Of a DNA stretch of 5,495 nucleotides, positions 1 to 5,495 are shown one piece after another. The notes under the pieces were generated by a model. The model ran no database searches. It was not told the origin of the DNA and was given only the letters and a program-made list of their open reading frames with translations. The stretch's first letter is position 1; each line of letters begins with the position of its first letter. The DNA comes from Bacteroidota bacterium (GTDB lineage Bacteria; Bacteroidota; Bacteroidia; Flavobacteriales_F; PHOS-HE28): NCBI GenBank assembly GCA_023428865.1, contig JAEYWT010000052.1, positions 1 through 5,495 on the forward strand. Direction: 5' to 3'. The position numbers were made by a program, and so were the translations under genes.

Positions 1-1341
1 GATATGAACACCGGGAATGACGGGGTATCGCGCAGTATCGTAACCAATCCGGAGATACCTGACCTGACCGACTACTACCTGGAAGCCACACCGATCCTAT
101 CGCAGATGGCCACTGCAGACCATGACATCCTGGTGCCACGCGACTTGGACTTCCATCCGGATCGCACGCGCAATGAACTATGGGTGATCAACAAAGATGT
201 CTTCGCTACCGGCGGAAGCACCGTTCGTTTCTTCAACCCCGGTGAGCAGGACCAAGACTTCCTGTACCAGCGTGATCCTGCGGCGCGCCACTTCTTGAGC
301 CTACCCACCGGCATTGCCATGGGCGACAACAACAACTTCGCCACCTGCCCTGGGATCTACGACGCGAACGGCAACCAAAGCACTGCCACGCCCTTCACTG
401 GACCAACGCTTTGGAACTCCGATCCCGCCATCTACGCCCAGAACTCTTTTGGCCCGTTGGGGAGCCACTTGGATATGCTGCACGTAACACCACGCAGCCA
501 GGGCATCGCGCATGAGCGCTGGAACAAATACTGGGTGGTGGATGGCACCAACCAGGACATCGTGATGCACGACTTCAAGCGCGACCATGGACCCGGGAAC
601 GACTACCATGGTGATGCCATCATCCATCGGTACACGCAGGTCAACATCACCCGCGACCCCAACAACCACATCGTTAGCCACTGTGTCATGGACAAACGCA
701 CGGGCTGGTTGTACATCGTGGACCACGGTGGACAGCGGATCCTGCGTTTGGATACCCGCTCCGGCACCATAGCCGCAGGAAATCCATCCTTCGGCCCGTT
801 CGAATCCTACGTGGAGTACAAGAACGTAACAGGAGCCACTTGGGAAGTGATCGTGGCCAACGGGCTTAGCTCCCCGGCCGGCATCGAAGTAGTTGGCAAC
901 ACGCTCGTGGTGAGCGACCATGGAACGGGCGAGATCATCTTCTACGACATGGCCAACGAATTCGTAGAGCGCGGCCGTGTTGCTGTGGGCACCGGGGTAA
1001 TGGGCATCAAAGCTGGCCCAGATGGTCGTTTGTGGTGGGTGAATGCTTCCAGCAGCACCCTGAACCGCCTGGACCCCAGCGGGGTGAATGTGGGAGTAAA
1101 TGAAACCACCACAACACCGTTGAGCATCTTCCCGAACCCTGCATCGGACCTGTTGCGTTTGGTGACGAATGCAGTAGACCCCAAGGCCGGTTTGAGCATT
1201 CGCGATGGTGCAGGCCGCTTGTGCATGCATACGACCATGAGCCAGGCTGTTTCCGGGCTGGACGTCGCCGCACTGCCGAACGGCGTCTATACGGTAACAG
1301 TAGACGGCTATTCCACCGAGCGGCTCGTGATCGCTCGGTGA
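1..1341 (+). CDS. Secreted NHL-like beta-propeller protein with T9SS type A sorting domain (5' partial)
   Basis: The reading frame is open from base 1. The first ATG (base 4) follows an in-frame GAT and is not preceded by a stop or a signal peptide, so the true start almost certainly lies upstream. Counting from that ATG, 445 residues are visible. Residues about 45-357 contain propeller-like strands: PRDLDFHP...ELWVINK (45-64), SQGIAHERWNKYWVVDG (165-181), GWLYIVDHGGQRILRLD (234-250), SSPAGIEVVGNTLVVSDHG (289-307) and VMGIKAGPDGRLWWVN (332-347). These fit an NHL or SMP-30-like fold. Residues 189-208 are rich in His and Asp. Residues 373-445 form a typical T9SS type A C-terminal domain, with FPNP at 376-379, a central LSIRDGAGRL strand and LPNGVYTVTV near the end. 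By family knowledge this domain directs export across the outer membrane and is usually cleaved. The substrate or ligand is unknown. Confidence is high for a secreted propeller and low for any enzymatic role. Confidence 0.88.
   Translation, partial: DMNTGNDGVSRSIVTNPEIPDLTDYYLEATPILSQMATADHDILVPRDLDFHPDRTRNELWVINKDVFATGGSTVRFFNPGEQDQDFLYQRDPAARHFLSLPTGIAMGDNNNFATCPGIYDANGNQSTATPFTGPTLWNSDPAIYAQNSFGPLGSHLDMLHVTPRSQGIAHERWNKYWVVDGTNQDIVMHDFKRDHGPGNDYHGDAIIHRYTQVNITRDPNNHIVSHCVMDKRTGWLYIVDHGGQRILRLDTRSGTIAAGNPSFGPFESYVEYKNVTGATWEVIVANGLSSPAGIEVVGNTLVVSDHGTGEIIFYDMANEFVERGRVAVGTGVMGIKAGPDGRLWWVNASSSTLNRLDPSGVNVGVNETTTTPLSIFPNPASDLLRLVTNAVDPKAGLSIRDGAGRLCMHTTMSQAVSGLDVAALPNGVYTVTVDGYSTERLVIAR
1314..1340 (+). 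other. Perfect 9-bp stem-loop overlapping the stop codon of the first gene
   Basis: CACCGAGCG (1314-1322) is the exact reverse complement of CGCTCGGTG (1332-1340), with a 9-base loop. The right arm runs into the TGA stop codon at 1339-1341. No T tract follows (the next bases are AGCGAACAAC), so it is not a classical intrinsic terminator. It could act as a 3' mRNA-stabilising structure or a weak terminator between this gene and the small gene at 1396, or it may be chance in coding DNA. The pairing is seen directly; any function is inference. Confidence 0.4.
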
Positions 1342-1395
1342 GCGAACAACCGACCGATCTACCTAACTTAGCCCTACCCGACCCCAACCGAAACC

Positions 1396-1779
1396 ATGAA
1401 AAAGACAATGATGACCTTGGTGCTCTGCGCAACACTTGGCACGGTAAACGCCCAAAAGTCCACCACCCAAGAACAGGCTTCGACCGTGAGCTCCGTGGAG
1501 GTGACCAAAGAAATGGAGATCAGCAAAGAACTTGGCCTTAACGACGAACAACGGGCAAAAATGGCTCTGGTGAATAAGGAGTTCGCCAAGGCCGTTGGAG
1601 ATCTTCAACATTCGGGCTTGGATGAAGCTGGACGAGCACCTCGGTTGGAAGTCCTCCGCAACTCACGCGAACAGAAGATCGGAACGATCCTGACCGAAGT
1701 GCAACTACGTCGATTGATCACCCTGCGTAAAGAAATGAACGACCAGGACCTCGTTCCCGAGCCTGTGCCGGCGAAGTGA
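1396..1779 (+). CDS. Small exported Spy/CpxP-like protein with two LTxxQ-type motifs
   Basis: The product is 127 residues. Residues 1-19 look like a Sec signal peptide (MKK, a hydrophobic core, then VNA before Gln20), so the mature protein is probably periplasmic. The rest is highly charged and predicted mostly helical. It contains LNDEQ at 48-52 and LTEVQ at 99-103, about 50 residues apart, matching the paired LTxxQ pattern of the Spy/CpxP fold. In enterobacteria that family gives small periplasmic chaperones or stress regulators; Bacteroidota carry many diverged relatives of unknown function. The tail is acidic and proline-containing (DLVPEPVPAK). The ATG was chosen because it begins the signal peptide; no Shine-Dalgarno sequence is visible, which is common in Bacteroidota. 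It lies 54 bases after the propeller gene on the same strand and is followed by a strong terminator, so the two could be co-transcribed. Family assignment rests on motif spacing only. Confidence 0.8.
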   Translation: MKKTMMTLVLCATLGTVNAQKSTTQEQASTVSSVEVTKEMEISKELGLNDEQRAKMALVNKEFAKAVGDLQHSGLDEAGRAPRLEVLRNSREQKIGTILTEVQLRRLITLRKEMNDQDLVPEPVPAK

Positions 1780-1797
1780 CCTGAACCGAACCGTTGT

Positions 1798-1836
1798 GAA
1801 CGCCCGTGCTCGAATGAGTGCGGGCGTTCCTTTTTT
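1798..1836 (+). terminator. Rho-independent terminator after the Spy-like gene
   Basis: GAACGCCCG (1798-1806) pairs perfectly with CGGGCGTTC (1821-1829). The stem continues inward through two T-G wobble pairs and CTC/GAG to a GAAT loop (1812-1815), about 14 pairs in all. After one C, a run of six T residues follows (1831-1836). It begins 19 bases after the stop codon at 1779. It should end the transcript of the upstream gene or genes and insulate the dioxygenase gene downstream. Confidence 0.92.
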
Positions 1837-1880
1837 CCGGTGTGGCTGATCGGCATCAGACACGCCAACATTGCTGCCGC

Positions 1881-1888
1881 TACATTTG
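1881..1888 (+). promoter_or_regulatory. Probable -7 promoter element for the tryptophan dioxygenase gene
   Basis: TACATTTG exactly matches the Bacteroidota primary-sigma -7 consensus TAnnTTTG. It lies 27 bases upstream of the ATG at 1916 and 44 bases after the terminator's T tract. That predicts a short leader of roughly 20 bases. I see no good TTG -33 element at the expected distance, so the call rests on the -7 match and the position. Confidence 0.5.
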
Positions 1889-1915
1889 GCCTCCGACCTT
1901 CAACCAGCGAACGCA

Positions 1916-2923
1916 ATGTCCAACGTCTACTATCCCGATTACCTGCAACTGGACAAGATCCTGGGCGCTCAAGCCCCCGAGAGCGACAAACACGGCGTGC
2001 AAGCGCACGACGAAATGCTCTTCATCGTGATCCACCAAGCGTACGAGCTTTGGTTCAAGCAGGTATTGCACGAAGTAGGCAGCGTGATCGACATGTTCGC
2101 CGACCACCATGTGGATGACAATGGCGGCGAGCTGAACGTGGCCGTGCATCGGTTGGAGCGGGTAAAGACCATCCTAGGCGTATTGGTTCACCAGATGGAC
2201 ATTATGGAGACCATGACACCACTGGATTTCCTCGATTTCCGTGACCTGCTGCGCCCTGCCAGCGGATTCCAGAGCATGCAGTTCAAGATCCTCGAGGCGC
2301 GGTTGGGTTTGCGCATGGACCACCGGTTCGGCAAACAGTACTACACCAGCCAGCTGAAGCCCGAACACAAGGCTGAGATCGAAGCCTTGGAGAACGCCTC
2401 TACGTTGTTGGAGTTGGTGAATGCCTGGTTGGAGCGTATGCCATTCTTACAGGATCAATACTGGCCCGCAGGCGAAGCCACCTTCTTCGAGCGGCTAGAA
2501 GCGTTGTACAACAGCACCTTGGTAAAGGGAGAAGAAGGCAACGCCGCCTTGTGGCGTGCGCTTTTCGTCGAAGGCGATACGAACCGAAGGCTCTCCCCCG
2601 CAGCCGCCCGCAGTGCATTGTTCATCATGCTCTACCGCGATGAACCCATCTTCCAACAGGCTTTCCGCTTTTTACAAGCCTTGCTTGATATCGATGAAGG
2701 ACTAGCGGCATGGCGCAGTCGGCACATCAACATGGTACACCGCATGATCGGCTTGCGGGTGGGCACTGGTGGCAGCACAGGCAAAGCCTACCTCAAAGGC
2801 GCCATGGACAGCCATTACATCTTCAGCGAGCTCGCCGACCTTAGCAGCTTCCTGTTCGAGCGACGGAAGTTGCCGAAGTTGCCGGAGAAGTTGAGGAGCG
2901 CGTTGGGGTTCGGGAGGATATAA
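1916..2923 (+). CDS. kynA: Tryptophan 2,3-dioxygenase (haem enzyme, kynurenine pathway)
   Basis: This cytoplasmic haem enzyme family inserts O2 into L-tryptophan to give N-formylkynurenine, the first step of the kynurenine route. The 335-residue product carries the family signatures in order. HDEMLFIVIHQAYELWFK (31-48) includes His40, equivalent to the active-site His55 of the Xanthomonas enzyme, and Phe36, equivalent to its Phe51. FLDFRDLLRPASGFQS (105-120) includes Arg109, which should bind the substrate carboxylate; Phe105 occupies the position of bacterial Tyr113 and matches the Phe of the human enzyme. WRSRHINMVHRMIG includes His270, the expected proximal haem ligand, followed by GTGGSTG (283-289) with Thr284. 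Length is within the family range. The frame extends back to a TTG at 1871, but ATG 1916 is preferred because the -7 box lies inside that extension and the homologous part starts after it. The gene ends with tandem in-frame TAA codons. No other kynurenine-pathway gene is in view. Confidence 0.96.
   Translation: MSNVYYPDYLQLDKILGAQAPESDKHGVQAHDEMLFIVIHQAYELWFKQVLHEVGSVIDMFADHHVDDNGGELNVAVHRLERVKTILGVLVHQMDIMETMTPLDFLDFRDLLRPASGFQSMQFKILEARLGLRMDHRFGKQYYTSQLKPEHKAEIEALENASTLLELVNAWLERMPFLQDQYWPAGEATFFERLEALYNSTLVKGEEGNAALWRALFVEGDTNRRLSPAAARSALFIMLYRDEPIFQQAFRFLQALLDIDEGLAAWRSRHINMVHRMIGLRVGTGGSTGKAYLKGAMDSHYIFSELADLSSFLFERRKLPKLPEKLRSALGFGRI
2866..2883 (+). repeat. Two-copy 9-bp direct repeat in the 3' end of the dioxygenase gene
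   Basis: GAAGTTGCC occurs twice back to back (2866-2874 and 2875-2883), followed by a related GGAGAAGTTGA. It encodes a KLPKLPEKL stretch in the lysine-rich C-terminal tail, beyond the conserved catalytic region. It is probably a small in-frame duplication tolerated in a variable tail. Confidence 0.5.
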
Positions 2924-2943
2924 TAACTCGACGGACGGCAATG

Positions 2944-2970
2944 ATGGCCGTTCAAACGAACGGTGCCCAT
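2944..2970. other. Hairpin in the intergenic region after the dioxygenase gene
   Basis: CCGTTC (2948-2953) and GAACGG (2958-2963) pair perfectly around an AAAC loop. The outer ATGG (2944-2947) can pair with CCAT (2967-2970) if TGC is bulged. It starts 21 bases after the stop codon, the expected place for a transcription end, but no T tract follows on the plus strand. It may be a weak terminator or a 3' processing structure. Apart from this, a weak promoter-like site and a mini-ORF, I see nothing in the 2927-3100 spacer. Confidence 0.35.
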
Positions 2971-3007
2971 ATACGGAACCTACGCTGTTTTCGGATACAT
3001 AGGTCGG

Positions 3008-3036
3008 TTCAAGTCATACGCCAATTTGTAGATTTA
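3008..3036 (+). promoter_or_regulatory. Weak candidate promoter for the 560-residue secreted protein gene
   Basis: TAGATTTA (3029-3036) matches the Bacteroidota -7 consensus TAnnTTTG except for the last base. TTC at 3008-3010, 18 bases upstream, could stand in for the -33 TTG. Both elements are imperfect. The site would give a leader of about 55-60 bases before the ATG at 3101. It is the best candidate I could find in this spacer, but it could be chance. Confidence 0.22.
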
Positions 3037-3100
3037 GGCAGCGGAATGCACTCTGCTCCTGTCTTAACATGAAAGCAGTTACCATCCAAACCAGAGCATC

Positions 3101-4783
3101 ATGAACCACCGCTACCTCTTCTCAATATTTCTCAGCGCAACCATCTGCGCTAGCTCTGCACAGTACATGATGACCACCGGCCCCACAGAGCCGCAGACCA
3201 ATGCCGCGAAGTTTGTTTCGGTGGATGATGATGGCAATGTGCTCGTCGTGCGCACGCAGCAATCGAATGAGCCGATCCTGATCGAACGATTCGATCCGGA
3301 GGGCGCCTTTATCTGGTCCAAAACCCTTGCCCATCCAGAAGCAGGTAATTGGAATCATCTCAATGTAAAGGAAGATGAAGCAGGCGGTCTCTGGTGTGTC
3401 TTCACATCTGACCTTGGGACTGATGAGGGCACAGGAATCACGACCAGCATGATCCATGTTGCGCATGTGACCGCCAACGGTGTGCTGGCTGAGCACTGGA
3501 GTCATGCAAGGACATGGGCAACGCCCGAATTCTCAAACACCAGGATCGGTAAGCCACAAATGGATATACTAACAGATGGCACGATAGTGATCGCCGCGCT
3601 GGGAAGCACGAAACACACCATTCCCTTCTTAGACCTGTACAGATTCCAGGGGAACGGCGGCTTGGATTGGGCAAGAAGTTTGGGCGAATATCCTGGATCA
3701 GCCTCAGACGGGATTCCGTTCAACAGTATCTACACGACGACCAGCGAACTGCTTGGCCCCGAGAGCACAAGTTCAGGAGGGATCCTTATCGGCAGTGGAC
3801 TTGGCATCCACGACCTTTCCATCCAACAGATCACGGCTTCAGGTGAACTTCTATGGAAAAGAGGGTTGCGTTACACGAACGCTGCATTCTACACACAATA
3901 CAGAGACCTGGTCGTGGATAACGATGATAGGATCCACATTGTAGGTAGGCTTGCCCTCCCAACGGGCCAGTTCCTTATCCTCCCTGTATATGCCGCAGAC
4001 GGTACTTGGCTGCGTACAGACCTGTGTTCCATGAACGATATAGCACCGATCAATGCCCGCAGTGTGCTCAACGTAGGAGCAAATGGAGAACGGACCATTT
4101 TGAGCACAGGCACGACGGCTGGTATGACCACCCTGATACCCAGCATTGGGTCGTCCACAGCCTCGCACAGAACATCCGTTAGCCTACCAATTGGTCAGGA
4201 GAACGTTTCCGTGCGATGGACTGAAAGTGCTCTCAAGAATGATCGATCCGTGCGGGCTGGATCCTTATACCGGCAACATAACGTGCTAGCCTATACCACG
4301 GGCGCTCCGGCGCTTGCCATGAGCTCCTTGGACGACTTCTTCTCGTGTTTCGACTCCATTTCCACAAGTTCCATGGTGGAGGTTCCCCAGGCCATCCTGG
4401 ATCTCAGCGAACCGAATACCCAGATCGCCGATATCGGATCATGGATGGTTGGACCATCGACTAGTGCATGGGTTCTAGAGGAAGGCCAGATGTTCGGAAC
4501 CTCTCCCATTTGCGAGCTCTTCTCCGGTATTCACGAACAGGAGCGATCACCTTGGTTGCTGAACACATTGATCGAGACAGGCGATCCGATCATCCTTAAC
4601 AGATCCCTAATTGGTCAGATGGACCTGTTCTCCTTGACAGGTTCGTTGATAAGCAGCTGGGCGGTCAATGGACAGCGATCAATACCCATGGGACCGATGT
4701 CCACAGGCAGCTACGTACTCCGATTTCGCTCTTATGGAGACCAAGTGGTACGAACCTCGCATGTCGTCATCATGGGAGATTGA
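3101..4783 (+). CDS. Exported beta-propeller-like protein with a diverged T9SS-type C-terminal domain
   Basis: The product is 560 residues. Residues 1-20 are a Sec signal peptide (MNHR, a hydrophobic stretch, then CASSA before Gln21). Residues about 37-310 repeat a strand pattern of the form D-x-x-G-x-(I/V)-x-V ... I-x-R-F-x-x-x-G-x-x-x-W. Examples are VSVDDDGNVLVVRT with FDPEGAFIWSKTL (39-76), LTDGTIVIAALG with FQGNGGLDWARSLG (157-195), and ITASGELLWKRGL followed by LVVDNDDRIHIVGR (244-283). This fits a propeller of the kind annotated as SBBP, delta-60 or PQQ-like repeats. Residues about 483-560 resemble a T9SS type A sorting domain: a MDLFSLTGSLISSW strand, then PMSTGSYVLRFRS, then a final basic strand. 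The usual Y/F-PNP motif is replaced by LLNTLIETGDP. It is probably secreted or surface-bound; I do not recognise a specific function. The ATG fits the signal peptide, and there is no clear Shine-Dalgarno sequence. The stop is 8 bases from the end of a convergent gene. Confidence 0.85.
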   Translation: MNHRYLFSIFLSATICASSAQYMMTTGPTEPQTNAAKFVSVDDDGNVLVVRTQQSNEPILIERFDPEGAFIWSKTLAHPEAGNWNHLNVKEDEAGGLWCVFTSDLGTDEGTGITTSMIHVAHVTANGVLAEHWSHARTWATPEFSNTRIGKPQMDILTDGTIVIAALGSTKHTIPFLDLYRFQGNGGLDWARSLGEYPGSASDGIPFNSIYTTTSELLGPESTSSGGILIGSGLGIHDLSIQQITASGELLWKRGLRYTNAAFYTQYRDLVVDNDDRIHIVGRLALPTGQFLILPVYAADGTWLRTDLCSMNDIAPINARSVLNVGANGERTILSTGTTAGMTTLIPSIGSSTASHRTSVSLPIGQENVSVRWTESALKNDRSVRAGSLYRQHNVLAYTTGAPALAMSSLDDFFSCFDSISTSSMVEVPQAILDLSEPNTQIADIGSWMVGPSTSAWVLEEGQMFGTSPICELFSGIHEQERSPWLLNTLIETGDPIILNRSLIGQMDLFSLTGSLISSWAVNGQRSIPMGPMSTGSYVLRFRSYGDQVVRTSHVVIMGD

Positions 4784-4791
4784 CCGGCTGA

Positions 4792-5495
4792 TCACATCTC
4801 GAACCGCTCCCCACGTTCGGGTATCTCCACCTTGTTGAAGCCTTCTTCCAGCAGCAGATCGCGCAAGCCGTTCAGGCTATGGTCCACGCCGTGAACGAGG
4901 AGGATCCGGCGGATATCCTTCTTGTTCTGGGTAGAAAGGAAACGCAGCAATTCGCCACGATCGGCGTGGGCGCTGTAGAAATCCATGCGTAGGATGCGGG
5001 CACGTACCGGCACCACATCGCCGAAGATGTTCACCTCCTCGTTGCCGCGCAGCAACTGATCACCCAAGGTACCTGGCGCGCAAAAACCCACCACGAGCAC
5101 GGCATTCGCCGGATCGTGCAGCGAATTGCGCAAATGGTGGCGTATGCGCCCAGCTTCCATCATACCACTCGCCGCGATGATGATGGCCGGTTCCTTCACA
5201 CCGTTCAACTGCTTGCTCCGATCCGGTGAGCGCACGAACTCCACACCGGGGAAACTGAACAGATCGGGATCATGCTCCAGCTCTTCGCGGACCTCATCGC
5301 GGAAAAGTGTGCTGTGTGTACGTGCGATCTCCGTGGCACTGATGGCCAATGGGCTATCCACGAACACGGGAATGCGTGGCAACAGCCCTTCGTTACTGAG
5401 CGAATTGAGAGTATAGAGGATCTCCTGTGTTTTACCGATACTGAAGGCGGGGATCAGCAGTTTGCCTTTGCCCTTCACGCACACCTCCGTCACAT
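4792..5495 (-). CDS. Beta-CASP metallo-beta-lactamase-fold hydrolase, RNA-processing type (5' partial)
   Basis: The last 233 residues are visible. The gene continues past base 5495, so the GTG at 5491-5493 is an internal valine codon, not a start. Family proteins are about 450 residues, so roughly the N-terminal half, including the HxHxDH zinc motif, lies outside. Numbering from that valine, the beta-CASP part shows IPAFSIGKTQEIL (14-26), VFVDSPLAISAT (43-54) and IIIAASGMMEAGRIRHHL (104-121). GFCAPGTLGDQLL (136-148) and IFGDVVPVRARI follow. The C-terminal RNA-specificity motif has SAHAD with His176 (motif B) and LLVHG with His201 (motif C), both expected zinc ligands. Relatives include CPSF-73-like nucleases and the bacterial TTHA0252 type, which cut RNA in the cytoplasm; exact activity cannot be told from this fragment. 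The residue after the motif C HG is Val203, where Glu is usual. The gene converges on the secreted protein gene with an 8-base gap. Confidence 0.93.
   Translation of the reverse strand, partial: VTEVCVKGKGKLLIPAFSIGKTQEILYTLNSLSNEGLLPRIPVFVDSPLAISATEIARTHSTLFRDEVREELEHDPDLFSFPGVEFVRSPDRSKQLNGVKEPAIIIAASGMMEAGRIRHHLRNSLHDPANAVLVVGFCAPGTLGDQLLRGNEEVNIFGDVVPVRARILRMDFYSAHADRGELLRFLSTQNKKDIRRILLVHGVDHSLNGLRDLLLEEGFNKVEIPERGERFEM

Noticed and set aside
301..1230. A long minus-strand open frame (309 residues) opposite the propeller gene
   Set aside because: It is a shadow frame. The plus-strand frame has clear propeller and sorting-domain homology, while the minus-strand translation has no recognisable domain and an unnatural His/Val/Ala-rich composition.
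1414..1430. A lipoprotein-type Cys in the Spy-like protein's signal peptide (LVLC at 8-11)
   Set aside because: The residue before Cys is Leu rather than Gly, Ala or Ser, and the Cys comes too early in the hydrophobic core. A signal peptidase I site at Ala19-Gln20 is more convincing.
1221..1541. Plus-strand frame of 106 residues bridging the first two genes
   Set aside because: It overlaps the conserved T9SS domain and the signal peptide of the next gene in another frame, and has no recognisable features.
1871..1915. N-terminal extension of the dioxygenase from a TTG codon
   Set aside because: The 15 extra residues overlap the predicted -7 promoter element and precede the usual family start; the ATG at 1916 fits better.
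4798..4821. Imperfect 7-bp hairpin at the end of the minus-strand hydrolase gene, as a possible bidirectional terminator
   Set aside because: It lies inside coding sequence, includes a wobble pair and a 10-base loop, and has no T tract on either strand.
5126..5416. Plus-strand open frame (96 residues) inside the hydrolase gene
   Set aside because: It is antisense to a well-conserved beta-CASP domain and shows low-complexity Ser/Arg-rich translation with no domain.

Overview
The window most likely comes from a member of the Bacteroidota (Flavobacteriales-like), with moderately GC-rich coding DNA. Three things suggest this. Two secreted proteins carry C-terminal domains of the type IX secretion system (T9SS type A) kind, one canonical and one diverged. 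The starts lack clear Shine-Dalgarno sequences. A Bacteroidota-type -7 box (TAnnTTTG) lies just upstream of the tryptophan dioxygenase gene. The species cannot be named from this sequence alone.

Layout: (1) Bases 1-1341, plus strand, hold the 3' part of a secreted beta-propeller (NHL-like) protein ending in a T9SS sorting domain; its beginning lies outside the window. (2) Bases 1396-1779, plus strand, hold a small exported helical protein with two LTxxQ-like motifs (Spy/CpxP-like). A strong intrinsic terminator follows at 1798-1836. (3) Bases 1916-2923, plus strand, encode a complete tryptophan 2,3-dioxygenase with its catalytic and haem-binding signatures intact; it appears to be its own transcription unit. 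(4) Bases 2927-3100 are a short intergenic stretch with one hairpin, a weak promoter-like element and an 11-codon mini-ORF that overlaps the next start as ATGA. (5) Bases 3101-4783, plus strand, encode a 560-residue exported propeller-like protein with a diverged T9SS-like C-terminus. (6) Bases 4792-5495, minus strand, hold the C-terminal half of a beta-CASP metallo-beta-lactamase-fold RNA-processing-type hydrolase, convergent with gene 5 and only 8 bases from it.

The genes do not form an obvious pathway. Two encode extracellular or cell-surface proteins, one is probably periplasmic, and two are cytoplasmic enzymes (tryptophan catabolism and RNA metabolism). This looks like an ordinary chromosomal region. 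I saw no transposase, integrase, tRNA, rRNA, CRISPR array or defence module, and found no convincing evidence of a new multi-gene system. The items worth a second look are local: a His/Asp-rich segment in the first propeller, a stem-loop across its stop codon, the diverged sorting domain, the mini-ORF and a substitution beside a motif C histidine.
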